The position numbers and the translations under genes are program-made. Below, piece by piece: positions 30,601 through 40,924 of a stretch of DNA of 64,000 nt. The notes below the pieces were generated by a model. It was not told the origin of the DNA and ran no database searches. It saw only the letters and a program-made list of their open reading frames with translations. Source of the DNA: Phorcus lineatus (lineage: Eukaryota; Mollusca; Gastropoda; Trochida; Trochidae); contig OV121098.1 in NCBI GenBank assembly GCA_921293015.1, positions 17,384,161 to 17,448,160 on the forward strand, written 5' to 3'. The number at the start of each line of letters is the position of its first letter. Positions within the stretch are counted from its first letter, which is position 1.

Positions 30601-33525
30601 AAATATGTGCTTCCATGTCCCATTACACAGATGAGTCATAAAAAGCTCCTGGTACCATATGCTTGTCAAAGAAGGTTTAAGCAAATTGTAACTTTATTTT
30701 TAGCAACCCTGTCCTCTCACGTCCCAACCTAATGCTAGTAGTAGGAGGGACACATTCAAGCTTAAAGTGCTATAATTATCGCTACTAAGAAGTGTATCAA
30801 TTGTCCGATTGGCTTATGGCATGGTATGTTTTCTGTTGTCTGTCCGTACGTAAAGTTTTCACTATTTCATCTTCTCCAGCACCATTTACTCAAGAAATCT
30901 GAAATCTTGTGTACAGGGGTCACGCCCTAAACAAAAGACCTAAAATGCTGAAATTTTGTGTAAAGCGTTCTTAGCTGAAGATTATCATAAATGGATTTAG
31001 TGATCCTCTGGCAGCTCATATGGTGACCCTTTTTGCCATTTATAAAAAAAAAATTTAAGCTAGCCTGATGAGCTTCAGAGCCAGAGGCTTTCTATTTATT
31101 AGAATACATCCACCTTCACAATAAAAAACAAATTATAAAAGTTGGATGGGGATTTATAAATTAATTATTTTTCGAGCAAGTATGTCTCAATTCTTTCACA
31201 TGAGTGTGAAGTTTTGTATTACCTGAGGGTGAGCAAGTTTGCAAATACACAAATACGCACAAGTTTCATAAAAGTCAAACGACATACTTCCAAGAGTAAT
31301 AATTTCTTTTCAACCTTAAAGAAATATTTACTAAATGGTCTGCTTCCCTTGCGACGGCACGCTACAATGGTTTTATGACATCACAGATAAGAATATACGG
31401 TAAAAGTAATATGTGCACATATGATCATGTCACCACTTATAATTAATGATATAGGAAATAAAGCCTGATAATGTTCTGGGAAAACGTGCATCCTCTCCAC
31501 TGTTAGATTCACCCTGCACATCATAAAACACTTCTTGATTCTTAACTACATATGCAAATTATACATGAAATTGTAAACAAGTTAATTGCCATAATGACTA
31601 TATACAATTACAATCTATGCAAGACTGTTCTTAATTTTGATATAAATATGCAATTTCCATATAGAATTAAGATGTTATTTCCTCTTTATGATTATATCAA
31701 AATGATATAAATGTACCAATTTGTTTGTAATATATGTATTTTGTGTATGCAGAAAATAGTTGAATAACAAATAAAATAAACTGACAGGTGTTGCAGCTCT
31801 ACACCTGACACGCCCGTTCTGGCCACGCCCTCTAGGGATCCTAGCAGCATGGACGTGTCAGAGACCACTCCCCAGCAGAGGGCGCCACTACGCGTCTTCA
31901 GCCACAAGTAGGTTGCTCACCCACATCTTTGCAAAGTCCTTTAGTACACATAACTTACTGCCAGCGGAAGGATAAATTATCTGTTTTTAAAGGGGAGGTA
32001 TACATAGGATTTCTCTTTTATATCGTCTGGCTCCTGTGGCCCTTAACCTCAAAACCTACTTTTGTCTCCTTCTCAAGAACCAAAAAACCTTCGGAAATGA
32101 ATATGATATATTTTAGATGTTGGGACTATGGCTCTTATTTTTCCTATTTGTATTCCAACCTGACATGAACATAAAATAAAAAGTGACTGAATAATATTAT
32201 CAGCATATCTACCAAATAATTCATACTAGGTTTACAGAACTTCATACACACATCATCCATAATACAAAGATGCTGTCTTTGTAAATTTTCAATTTTGAAG
32301 AAAGGCATTTTGTCCATGATAAAAATTTTCCAAACTTCTTGTACACATGCTAGCTTCACTCAACTTTGTACACAATGATCCTGTGGCTCATAACTTACAG
32401 CTAAAACTAGTGTTGTGTAGCTATTTCATATTTAGATGGTAGACTTTGTATCCTCTTTCAACGGCAATATGGAAAACATATTTCCAACTTATTCACCAGA
32501 TTCAAAAGCCTTTCATAGCTGAAGTCTTGTATGCAGCCTACTGTGCTACTGTTGAGAATTAATTAAAATCTGAATATCAATTTTTTTCCAACCCAGTGCA
32601 GAGAAAAACATCAATCAAAATTTGACCTTCCCTCGTAGGAAAGTCCTCTCTTCCTAGGAAAGTTGTAGTGGTTTAGAATTGTTGATTATGAGAAGTTAAA
32701 AAATAAATCAGTAAGATAAATTTTGTCAGCGCTTGGTCAGTAATGTATGTATTTGAAACACCCTCCCCTCATGTCTGGGCTTGGTAGGTATTTTCCCAAA
32801 ACAACAGATGACTTCCTGAAACAATTTGGGTCAAATAGCTCAAAGTTTCAGCACATTATCTCTGTTACAGTGAGATTAAAGTTTTAAGGTTTGATTTTAA
32901 TCCTCACGCCAATATTTGCGTGGCAGGGTTACTGGCTGCCCCAATTCTTCTTCTTTTCACTAAAACATTAATGCTAGGGATATTTATTTATAGCACAGCA
33001 CACCTGAAAGGTCAGATTTGCTTTTGGTATGGTCCTGGATCTCTAAACTTTTTCAGTTTTGGTCTTCTACTCGAGAACTTGTGAACTCCCAAATCTGAAG
33101 CTTTAAGGGGATGTATCTTGCACTTAGGGACCAAGGGGATAAATAGTTGTAACTCTGGGAGTGACACGTTCAAATCTAGGTGTGAGAGCCATAAAGCCTG
33201 AAATGTTTCAGAATGGAGACTTAGAGCCATGGAGATTTAATTATATATATGGTCCTTCAAAAGTGTAAATGATTAAAGGCATGCAAATGATATGATTGCT
33301 GTGTATCCATTGATATCTGTTGGATAACTGTAAATTGAAAGCTTGTTTGTCCACAGAGTCCCCCAGTCCATCTGTTTTGGACATGGGTCAAGTCGAGGGT
33401 TCCAGCGCCCAGGTGGCAGGAAGAGAGGCAAACACTGGCACCAAACTAAAGTGGATGTCGACACAAGTGTGCAGATAGAGAACGTCAACATGGCTGACCT
33501 CGAGGATGCCCTCGACACCCAATGA
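24453..33525 (+). CDS. ZNF511: ZNF511-like C2H2 zinc finger protein (six exons)
   Basis: Exons 24453-24610, 27100-27159, 29656-29791, 30081-30199, 31788-31907 and 33357-33525 join in frame into 253 codons plus TGA, close to the length of vertebrate ZNF511. Order: an acidic FFEEGDEV segment (residues 28-36); finger 1 C59-x4-C64-x12-H77-x4-H82; finger 2 C86-x2-C89-x12-H102-x4-H107; finger 3 C121-x4-C126-x12-H139-x4-H144, ending HKYPASFRFN; then a Ser/Pro linker and VPQSICFGHG with a basic RRPGGRKRGKHW-like tail. Short ZNF511 hallmarks are CLVEGC and YPxxFRF. It is presumed nuclear; its molecular role is little known. Introns 1 and 2 are filled with minisatellites and a MITE. An acceptor just before the ATG suggests that an extra upstream exon may exist. 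AATAAA lies at about 34202. Confidence 0.85.
24700..25090. repeat. Diverged tandem repeat, about three units
   Basis: Three similar blocks each hold an 'aactcatgaactg..gc..agagtcttcgaaattt'-like phrase and then 'aaggtcactacgata' (about 24730, 24850, 24990). It lies in ZNF511 intron 1. The 65-codon open frame at 24885-25082 is a by-product. Confidence 0.55.
25318..26910. repeat. 170-bp tandem array inside a dispersed repeat, nine copies
   Basis: A leader (TATACCCCCGCCTTACAGCG, then GTCCGTCCGTCTG repeats) is followed by units beginning TTTGTCCGGAGCATATCTCC at 25411, 25581, 25751, 25921, 26091, 26261 and 26431, a strict 170-base period. Two degraded units follow near 26600 and 26765. It closes with AAGCGGGGGTATGTGAGC, an inverted echo of the leader. 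It fills most of ZNF511 intron 1. Similar leaders occur near 130, 34640 and 42410. Confidence 0.92.
27100..27159 (+). CDS. ZNF511: ZNF511 exon 2 (60 bases)
   Basis: The polypyrimidine stretch TTTTTTTATGTTGCAG precedes it and GG/GTATAT follows. Its 60 bases encode LAEFPCGISGCCQMFDSIS plus split codons on both sides. It supplies the two cysteines of finger 1, whose histidines come from the next exon. It is too short for most ORF filters. Confidence 0.8.
27520..27997. mobile_element. TTAA-flanked MITE in ZNF511 intron 2
   Basis: TTAAAGAGCCACTCGGTGA at the left and the inverted TCACGGAGTGGCTCTTTTA at the right bound 478 bases. The right-hand flank reads TTTA rather than TTAA. A 64-codon open frame inside (27571-27765) shares sequence with the 21.7-22.7 kb repeat cluster on the other strand. 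It has no transposase. Confidence 0.65.
28370..29430. repeat. About 145-bp tandem array, seven copies
   Basis: A GTCCGTCCATCC-rich leader (28388-28425) precedes seven units. Each has a 'cttcttctccagttccaaaag' start (about 28440, 28585, 28730, 28876, 29030, 29175, 29319) and a TGACCCCATGACCCC / GGGGTCACAGGGGTCA centre. Several minus-strand frames of 65-86 codons across it are repeat translations. Single or few-copy relatives lie at about 30860, 36560, 38870-39300 and, inverted, 46560-46960. Confidence 0.92.
29656..29791 (+). CDS. ZNF511: ZNF511 exon 3 (fingers 1-2)
   Basis: The acceptor is TGGCTGCAG and the donor GTAGGA, in phase 0. It reads YEVHYNSCHRHTCRVCHRTL, then NKLLEIHLRESHDPLF, giving the histidines of finger 1 and all of finger 2. 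Confidence 0.85.
30081..30199 (+). CDS. ZNF511: ZNF511 exon 4 (finger 3)
   Basis: The acceptor is CTTTTTTTCCAG. It reads FTCLVEGCESRFESAKRRQS, then HLIKVHKYPASFRFNRAKQ, ending phase 2 before GTTACA. The CLVEGC and YPxxFRF motifs are the clearest ZNF511 signatures. Confidence 0.87.
30200..31787. other. ZNF511 intron 4
   Basis: No exon or gene. A single diverged member of the 145-bp repeat family (with TGTCCGTACG leader) spans about 30800-31100. The phrase TCTCATTAAATCAAATTC at 30392 resembles an end of the small palindromic MITE. Confidence 0.5.
31788..31907 (+). CDS. ZNF511: ZNF511 exon 5 (Ser/Pro linker)
   Basis: It reads SSTPDTPVLATPSRDPSSMD, then VSETTPQQRAPLRVFSH, and ends phase 2 before GTAGGT. 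Two acceptors nine bases apart (CTGACAG, exon from 31788; GTTGCAG, exon from 31797) both keep frame and differ by three codons. Confidence 0.75.
31908..33356. other. ZNF511 intron 5
   Basis: No gene. There are diverged scraps of the dispersed repeats (for example 'ctccttctcaagaaccaaaa' near 32070). The open frames on both strands near 33012-33230 show no family. Confidence 0.45.
33357..33525 (+). CDS. ZNF511: ZNF511 terminal exon
   Basis: The acceptor is TTTGTCCACAG. It reads VPQSICFGHGSSRGFQRPGG, a basic stretch (RKRGKHWHQTK) and the acidic end MADLEDALDTQ before TGA. The basic stretch may act as a nuclear localisation signal (inference). Confidence 0.85.
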
Positions 33526-34225
33526 GCATGAGCAGCATCTTGGAGGGGCTGTGGTCTTGTTTGAATGACTTTTAAAGTGAGACACCAAACCAGGCTTTAC
33601 AAGTTATATGTATTGAAATCTGATTAAGGCTTGACAAGTTATATGTTGGGACAACAGATTCGACTGGACAAGTTGTATGTTGGGAAGGACAAACAGCCTG
33701 GAAAGCTGCAACCTGTGACAAGGAGTAGTTGTGGTGTTGTTTACTGCCAGACTTGTCTGGTCAGAGGAATGAAGCTGTTGACATTCAGGACATCGAGTCG
33801 AAACAAGTTCCTTTTTCTGTAAGGAATTTTCTGTTGCAATGCAATGTTATTTTATCAGGAGAGAGATCTGTGAAGGATGTCCAAAATGATCTTGTCTCTC
33901 TTTCATTTGTTAGTAATTCCGACATTATCAATGTTGACAGATGAGGAGCGTCTGTAACCAATCAGAGGCAGGCAGGACTTAATTAACTGACCAATGACAG
34001 AAGACTCAGTTGTAAGAGGACTTTGGTGATCTTTATAGACATGTGCCTTTGACTTCCCTGTCTGGGTATATGTGGAAATACCCATGCTGAACTGATGGAC
34101 GTGGAGACAAGTGATTTCATTACACTCATGTTCTGATAATGATAGATGATATAAACGTACATTGGTGCTCAGAGAAATTTTTTTACAAAATGGTTGTGTT
34201 AAATAAAAGTTATACAACTTGTTCA
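33526..34225 (+). other. ZNF511 3'UTR
   Basis: The sequence from the stop to the AATAAA at about 34202-34207 carries no further exon. Two overlapping plus-strand open frames (33631-33944) contain no known domain. A short direct repeat (TTGACAAGTTATATGTTGGGA-like) occurs three times at 33598-33685. Confidence 0.5.
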
Positions 34226-37100
34226 TATGTCCTTCCATCTCAAGTTGTAGTGAGGCTATTTTGTATCAACGATGGCCTCAGATGAGATGGTATCTGTGAA
34301 AAATACTTAGTTTATATACACAGCTTATGAGTGAAACATTAAAATAAACATGAGATAGACACACATTTCTGCAACTTTAGCTTGTCAATCACATAATTCT
34401 TCTGAAAATAATCAACATCAATAATTTCTTGTTACTCTTTTATAGTTGATTAATACCAAATAAAAGCCTTATTACACCAAAACTTTTCAAGAACTCTGTA
34501 CAAGAATTTTTTCCAATGATTCCACAACTCGCGACCTTGACCTTTTCCATTAAACAAGAACAATTTATAAGACTTTCCAGGGGTATAATCAGTAACTGGT
34601 TACTATAAGTTTTCAATAGCTATAATAATACTTGTTATACCCCGGGGGTATTTAACGGTCATTCCGTCCGATCAATTTACTCAAAAACCATTAGGTTTAG
34701 ATCAACCAAACTCTGCATACTTGTTAACCATAATTTTGGTGTACAATGGGGACAGATTTTCTCAGAAACTAGTACACCTAGAGGAGAGACATTTTCGCCA
34801 TGGATACACCTGATAATACTCTTGATCAAGTTCAAAAGCCATTTCTGAAATTTTATTTTTAAAGAGTCATGGCCCTTGATTGCTCAGTTGGACTTGGAGA
34901 GATTGAAGATCTGTTGCTCCCATGGGGACAGATTTTCTATAAAACTATTACACCTTGAGGACTGTCATTTTGGTGCTGGATACATCTGATGATACTCTTG
35001 ATCGAGTTTGAAAGCCATTCCCGAAATAAAACAAATTCATTAATGTACAATGAACTGCATTTGCCTGTGAAACTCATTGATGCATTGTTTATTTCGTGAT
35101 GATCTTGGCTGTATGGCACAAAACATAGGACTTTATATGATAAACTGTGTTTACATGTGAGTTTGGAAGAGGGAGAAGAAAACAGACAGGCTGTGGGGGT
35201 ATGTGAGCCATGCTTTTTTCTAGTGAAAACTTTCATATATTGGTTATTCTCCATAGATGATATATACCTCATAGCACCAAAACTTTTTAAGTTATCGTGT
35301 TTACAAGGATATTTTATCGATTTCATAAATTGGACCTTGACTTTCAAAGTGAGCATGTCAAACATATTCACACTGCCCGGGGTATGATTAAGAAGTTATG
35401 TATAAGAGTTCTGAATACCTTGATGGAAAAAAGTTTCAGCTAAATATGTCGTGTGGTGGTGAAAACTTGACAAAAACTTGTCAGCCCCGACTAAGTTGGG
35501 TGAAGTAGGATGAAAGTAATGTATTTATGTCAAAAGTTATGGCCCTTGACATTGAGTATGTGCACTAACTCTTATCGATAACTACTAGTCTTAAAATCTT
35601 TGTGGGCTACATTGTTTTTGTGTTTGGTCACCGTCTTTTAACTTAACCATGCCAATCTCAATACAGATATGGATTTATCTATATCTTACTTCAACAAGAG
35701 GAAGTTTCTTTAAAAAAGGTCACTGTCACATTGAAGTTTTTTATGTGGTTATGATGACTTGTTCCATGTGATGAAAATATGGGTACTTCATATACGATGC
35801 CATTTTATCAAATGAATTTTCATTTAATAACAATGCAACATGTTCTGCACATTCAATGCTTCTTTAGAATGTCATTAGGACATCAGCTGGAGAATGTTGT
35901 GCTCTCAAAGCTCTCTTCTTCTATATGAAAAGGAGGTGAATGTAGGCTTTCTTTTAGGGTATGGCCAATGTGATTGCCAAAAGCTTGTCGGGTTTTTAAG
36001 GTATATGACCTTATTTTATGTATGGTTCGTTGACAGTGTGCTACGCATGGTATGAATTGTCTCTCTATTATCACAACTAGGGCTTCAAAGGGTACTCGAG
36101 GAAGAGTCTGGTTTAGTTGGCCATTTTCTTGGACTCGAGAACTCGACAAAGGGAGATAACTCTAATTAAGTTGCCTTATGTTAAGTAACGCATGTCATTG
36201 TTATTTGCAAATTAAAAAATGTTAAATTACGACAAATGATGAATAATAGTGAATAAACTTGGATACATTGTCATATCGTCTGAACTTGGACGTGATTGAC
36301 TTACCAAGTTGTCAGTTGAAGATTGAAAATGGCATGTGTATGCCTGATCTCTTAGGTAAATGTCGTTGTTTCAAAATAGATTACACATTTACACTTACAT
36401 TTACATCTTTATTTCTGAAATGTGACAAATTCAAGTACTCGAGTCCAAGTCGAGTCTGACCCCTCGAGTACTCGAGTCCAATATTTTGGACCCGTGGAAA
36501 CCTAGTCACAACTCTATAATTGTTTTATATTCACCTAGCCTCATCCCTCCATCAGTCTGTAACCCTTTCACTATTTCATCTTCTCGAGAACCATTGGCTT
36601 AGGAAATCTTGTGAACAGTCTCCTTGACTAATGAGGTTTCTAATTTTACATTTGGTGACCCTGTATTCCCTGATAAGGGCCCCTGGAGCCAAGCCCTTAA
36701 AACCTATGTCATCTTCCCACAGAGGCCACACCCTAAACACTTTTTAAAATCTTTTTAAAGGCCTAGAAAACTGAAATCTCCAACGCTCATAAAGATTATA
36801 ATAGATGGATTTTGAGATCCTGTGACATCCATATCTAGCCCCTTTGACCATTTATGAGTTAAATTATAGATAGCTTAATGAGCTAAGGCAATGGCATTAT
36901 TTTTAATATGATACTGAGGGATGTACAATTTCATCATCTCATAGCCACTGTATAACATTTCAACCATTTACATCTTGTGTGATTTAGAAATAATAATAAT
37001 TCAAAAACACTTGCATTAAATACATGTGAAAGTCCTTCAAAATAAACTCTTAACACTACACAAATGAAACTTTCAAATGTTACTATTAATTTGATGCATA
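34226..37100. other. Intergenic repeats between ZNF511 and the B-box gene
   Basis: A dispersed repeat starts TTGTTATACCCCGGGGGTAT at about 34632 and ends GTGGGGGTATGTGAGCC near 35208. A single copy of the 145-bp family spans about 36535-36890 (CATCTTCTCGAGAACCATTG, TTTGGTGACCCTG). Several CTCGAGTA/ACTCGAG words lie at 36096-36480. No gene is seen. Open frames such as 34937-35371 (minus) are repeat-derived. Confidence 0.5.
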
Positions 37101-37249
37101 AATAGTAACTTTGATGGTTCCTATCAGCCCATCAACTTGATCCTGAAAGGGTTCTTAATTCCACCCGGCTTATCTGCCTGATCTGGTTTCATACAGCTCA
37201 TCTTCTTCACCCTTCATCCTTAATACTTTAATGGTTCCATCCAGCTCAA
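37100..37249 (-). repeat. Degenerate repeats of the 3' end of the B-box gene
   Basis: The last coding segment (reverse complement of TTGATCCTGAAAACTTTGAT, encoding IKVFRIK) recurs twice downstream as TACTTTAATGGTTCCATCC (about 37217) and AACTTTGATGGTTCCTATC (about 37110). They look like remnants of a repeated blade or of local slippage. Confidence 0.5.
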
Positions 37250-38332
37250 CTACTTGATCCTGAAAACTTTGATGGTTCCATCCTTCTCCGACACAACTAG
37301 CCAGAGCCCAGTTTTGGTCTGCTGGTAATGCACCCCGACAGCCTCACGAACCTGGTTGGTTAGCACCAAGCCCATCTCCTCCCCATCCCTCGCCCAACCG
37401 ACCCCAGCAGTCTGCATCCCTGCAAAATAGATGTTCCCCAATCCATCGACAGTGACCCCCCGCAGCTGTCTGTACTCCTCCCCCACATCGATCCTAGTCA
37501 CAGTTTGGTTGGCATTAATGCGGAACAAACAGTTTTTCTTGGTATCTGCGACTAGAACCGACTCGGGACTCTCCACGCCCATGTTGTACGGGTTAGCGAA
37601 GCCTCTGTACTCAACCTTGCCAATCATCTTGCAGCTGTATGTGAGGATGTCCACTGTGTCTGTAGTACCTACAATCAACTGCTTGCTTGTTGACATGTGG
37701 GCAATACCAAAATATCTTCGTTTGGTTGCATGCAGGATAGGAGAGAACTTCACTGTGTCGTTGATCTGCTTGATGGAGATGGAGGCAATCTTCTTGAGAG
37801 AGGGAAGTGTGACATACACTGTGTTTGTGTCCTTCAATGTAATTCCATGGACCCTTCCAGCATCGTCACCTGAGTTTGCAAAGTAGTGATCCCCGAGGTA
37901 CCGCCCAGTCATATCAAAGCTTTTGATGGTGCAATTGCCCCAGTCTGTTGCAAGTATAACCCCACACTCCAAGAGGATGACCGCGCGGATATCTGGGACC
38001 ACTTCATCTTCATCCCACTCACACTTGAAGTGGGACTGCAGCTTGAACTCAGGGTACCCCTCCCCCTCCTGGTGCCCCCCTGCCCCGTCCTCCTCCACAT
38101 CTCCAGAGTCTGTCCTACGGAACACATCAACACTGGAACCCTCCGCCCCTGCCAGGACTGTTGTGTGGGTCTGGCAGGCCGGGATCCGCGAATGGGTGAA
38201 AGAGCAGTCTTCACAGAGACTCAGGTTGCACTCCAGACAGCGACATGAATACACCAGCTGTCTCTTTCGCTCCGTACAGATGTCACACATGTTGCATGCT
38301 GGGGAATCATATCTAGGAGCCGTTGCTGCCAT
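37250..38332 (-). CDS. B-box zinc finger plus beta-propeller (TRIM/NHL-like) protein
   Basis: This is an intact 360-codon frame in one exon. Residues 13-56 carry a B-box-like zinc site: C16-x2-C19, C32-x2-C35, C40-x2-C43, H47, C53, H56. An acidic linker (residues 70-95) follows, and then propeller-type repeats such as GVILATDWGNCTIKSFDMTG, HGITLKDTNTVYVTLP and LRGVTVDGLGNIYFAGMQ, resembling NHL/TRIM2-3-71 propellers. There is no RING domain and no clear coiled coil, so ubiquitin ligase activity is not expected from this protein alone. Such RING-less B-box/NHL proteins are numerous in molluscs (family knowledge). A CCCCCTGCAG acceptor lies immediately upstream of the ATG, so the 5'UTR is on a separate exon. 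Cellular role unknown. Confidence 0.85.
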   Translation of the reverse strand: MAATAPRYDSPACNMCDICTERKRQLVYSCRCLECNLSLCEDCSFTHSRIPACQTHTTVLAGAEGSSVDVFRRTDSGDVEEDGAGGHQEGEGYPEFKLQSHFKCEWDEDEVVPDIRAVILLECGVILATDWGNCTIKSFDMTGRYLGDHYFANSGDDAGRVHGITLKDTNTVYVTLPSLKKIASISIKQINDTVKFSPILHATKRRYFGIAHMSTSKQLIVGTTDTVDILTYSCKMIGKVEYRGFANPYNMGVESPESVLVADTKKNCLFRINANQTVTRIDVGEEYRQLRGVTVDGLGNIYFAGMQTAGVGWARDGEEMGLVLTNQVREAVGVHYQQTKTGLWLVVSEKDGTIKVFRIK

Positions 38333-39758
38333 CTGCAGGGGGAAAAAAACTCATTTATATACATCCAGATGAAGTGAATCATACTATTTTCCTATTTTAA
38401 AAAACTTAATAATTCCCCAAAGATATTGCTTCTTCAATATGCCTTTGTTGTTTTATCAAAGACATAAATAGAAATAGAACAAATGGCTCTGCATATTATC
38501 TCAACTTGCACAGCAATTGGCTGCAATTGGCCAAAAGTGGTCATGTGATGTAGGTATATTTTTCAATGCTGAAATGGATCACGCAACCCTAGTATCAAGA
38601 AACGATGTACTACCAGTTATCTCCTTTGTCAAACTGTTCGGTTAACAAAGGCTACACTTGTACCTTTACTCGCTTAGAGCATTTTCCCATTTAATAATAA
38701 TAATATGTCCATTTGAATGGCGCCATATCCACACACTGGAGAATGCTCATAGCGACTTGTGTGTAGGCTGGTCTACAGTCAATCATATTACTGAATATAA
38801 TGAATAAACAGGAACTTTCCCTTGAATTGTGTTTCAACGAAAAATACACCCATTGTCCTTCAAAAATCTATCTTCATCTTCTTCTCCAGAAGCAAGAGGA
38901 CTAAAAAGCTTACTTCGTGTACAGACTCGCTGATGTGGATTCAGACTTGTAGATAATTTGACATTGTGACTCCTTAAGGCCACTGGGACAACACCCTATA
39001 GGCTGAGAAAGCTGACATTTAGTATAGGCTCCTTAGCTGATGGGGATTCTAAATTATCGATTTGGTTACCCTTTGCCCCTCGATATGGTCCACAGGGACC
39101 AAGCCCTAGAAAGTTATTTTCACCTTCTTCTCCAGAATCAAGAGGCCTACCAAGCTGAAATCTTGTATTCATTAGCTGATTGGGATTCTTTTATATAGAT
39201 TTTTTTATCCTTCATCCCTCCGGGCCAAAGGGGCCACACTCTCAAAACCTATTTTCAGTTTCTTCTCCAGAAGCAAAAGGCTTAAAAGCTAATATCCTGT
39301 GTAGAGAGTGCTTTGTAGTCCTACTTCATGACTTTGTATTAAATAGGAGCCTTTAATACAGTCTAGGTCCTCATTCATCAAGTCTAGATTTGATGAGAAG
39401 AGCTCGTATTAAAACCAGTTTTGTATAGGAATTAATGAGGGAGTTACCTCTCAGTTACCTAGAATGAAGAGGCTACAAAATAGTGTTAACCTGTCAAATT
39501 TACCTAAGACTTTGAGTTTACACTTATATAAGGAACAGGATAGGATTTAAAGTAAGGGATATTTAGAAAAGGGAAAAGTTAGATATTAGAATATTTCATA
39601 GACTAAATTTTAGTGTAAGTCTTACGCTGTTTCATTTAGTAACCTTACTAATTCAAAACGAATTAATAATTATGGTTATTTATCAAATAAAAGTGGTAAG
39701 CTTACTCAATCATATTAGTGATAAATAAATATAAATCAAAGTGGTATACAGTACTTAC
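38333..39758 (-). other. 5'UTR intron of the B-box gene with repeats
   Basis: On the minus strand it begins with a strong donor (GTAAGT at 39753-39758) and ends with TTTTTTTCCCCCTGCAG before the ATG. It contains a retrotransposon tail relic (about 38690-38765) and three diverged units of the 145-bp family (38870-39300). Confidence 0.5.
38690..38765. repeat. CR1-like 3' tail relic
   Basis: AATAATAATAATATG followed by GGCGCCATATCCACACACTG and GAATGCTCATAGCGAC parallels the tail at 43025-43120 (GCGCTATATCCATACACAAG, GCATGCTCAAAGCGC). It is probably a severed 3' end of the same retrotransposon family. Confidence 0.5.
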
Positions 39759-39900
39759 TTGTTCAGTGATCGGTATAACACCTTATCGTCCAATGGATCG
39801 ACCCGAGTGTGACCACACTAGGTTACCCACTGGTTGTCTGATCAGGTAATATGATCAAAGGGAAGTAACTGCTAAAAATAATGGACGGGTGAAACCGAAA
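39759..39900 (-). promoter_or_regulatory. Probable 5'UTR exon and promoter of the B-box gene
   Basis: The minus-strand sequence CACTGAACAAGTAAGTAC gives a near-consensus donor. A CCATTGG box lies within about 50 bases upstream (39790-39800). No ATG-led frame leaves it, consistent with a non-coding first exon. The start site is unknown. Confidence 0.4.
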
Positions 39901-40920
39901 GTTGAATATGGCATCTTGGAAATTCCATTTTGACTTTTCATTTGTTCACATAGGAAATAGTACAATCATTGACTTGTGAAACGAACGAACAACAATACAG
40001 AACTCAGTACGAGAAATGACCTAGAGCAAGAAACTTTGAAAGACAGCTGACAGATGATTTGCCTAAGTCAGTCAATGGACGGCTTGTAAATAGTTTGGAA
40101 ACGGTGCATTCGTAACCAAAACAAACTCGTACCAAAAATGATAATATCGTATACGCACCTTCTTGTTAATTTGTATTAAAGATGCATGGTCATACTGTTA
40201 ATTCGTTCTTTTACGTATTCTTTGTTTATTTTTGGAAATATTTGTTACCAATAAAACAAAATAAAGAATATGATAGTATGATTAGTACTTAAAAACAAAT
40301 ATTTGTTAATATTTGCAGAAAAAAGTATTTCAACTCCACCCTCAAGTTAAACTAGGAAGCCATCATGATTGGGATCAAACACTGACAGGAATTAAAAATC
40401 TAAATGGTCTTTGATTTTTGTGCTGCGCGGTGACATTACAATTCATTATAAGATTTCATTATTGATTCAATACCACTCGGTTTGTATTGAGTAGCATTTG
40501 AATCTACAGATTAATATAGACATACTTATCTATATTCCATTTCAGTGATGGTTTGTTTATACAAGATAAAAAAAATTCTTATCGGATATCGCATTCTGCT
40601 TTGGATCAAGGTCTGCCGCTTGTTCAGTACCTTGTCTGATTCACATATAGAACTGTTCTTGATGTAGTAAGACTTGGATGCCCGGTATCCCTTCTAGAGA
40701 AGTATTCTTGATGCAGTAATGTTTCGATGCCCCGTATCCCTTCTAGAGACTGTTCTTGATGCAGTAAGGTTGGGATGCAGGTATGCCTCCTGGTTTTTCA
40801 GGTTTTTATATTTTTGTCTCCTCATGAAGGGTCGGGCGACTTCTTGTTTTCACCTTTCAGGAGCTTAAATAAAAAAGTATTTGACCAATCATCACCAAAT
40901 TTGGTATGCTGTCTCACTAT
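39901..40920. other. Intergenic, small tandem repeat
   Basis: No gene. A 48-base period repeat of about 2.7 copies (TTCTTGATGCAGTAA at 40657, 40705, 40753; CCGGTATCCCTTCTAGAGA) spans 40645-40795. Confidence 0.6.
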
Positions 40921-40924
40921 ATCA

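Noticed and set aside
33631..33944. Open frames after the ZNF511 stop
   Set aside because: They lie in the 3'UTR before the polyA signal and lack any recognisable domain.
37431..38372. Plus-strand frames opposite the B-box gene
   Set aside because: They are shadows of the intact 360-codon minus-strand frame, which has domains and an acceptor just upstream.
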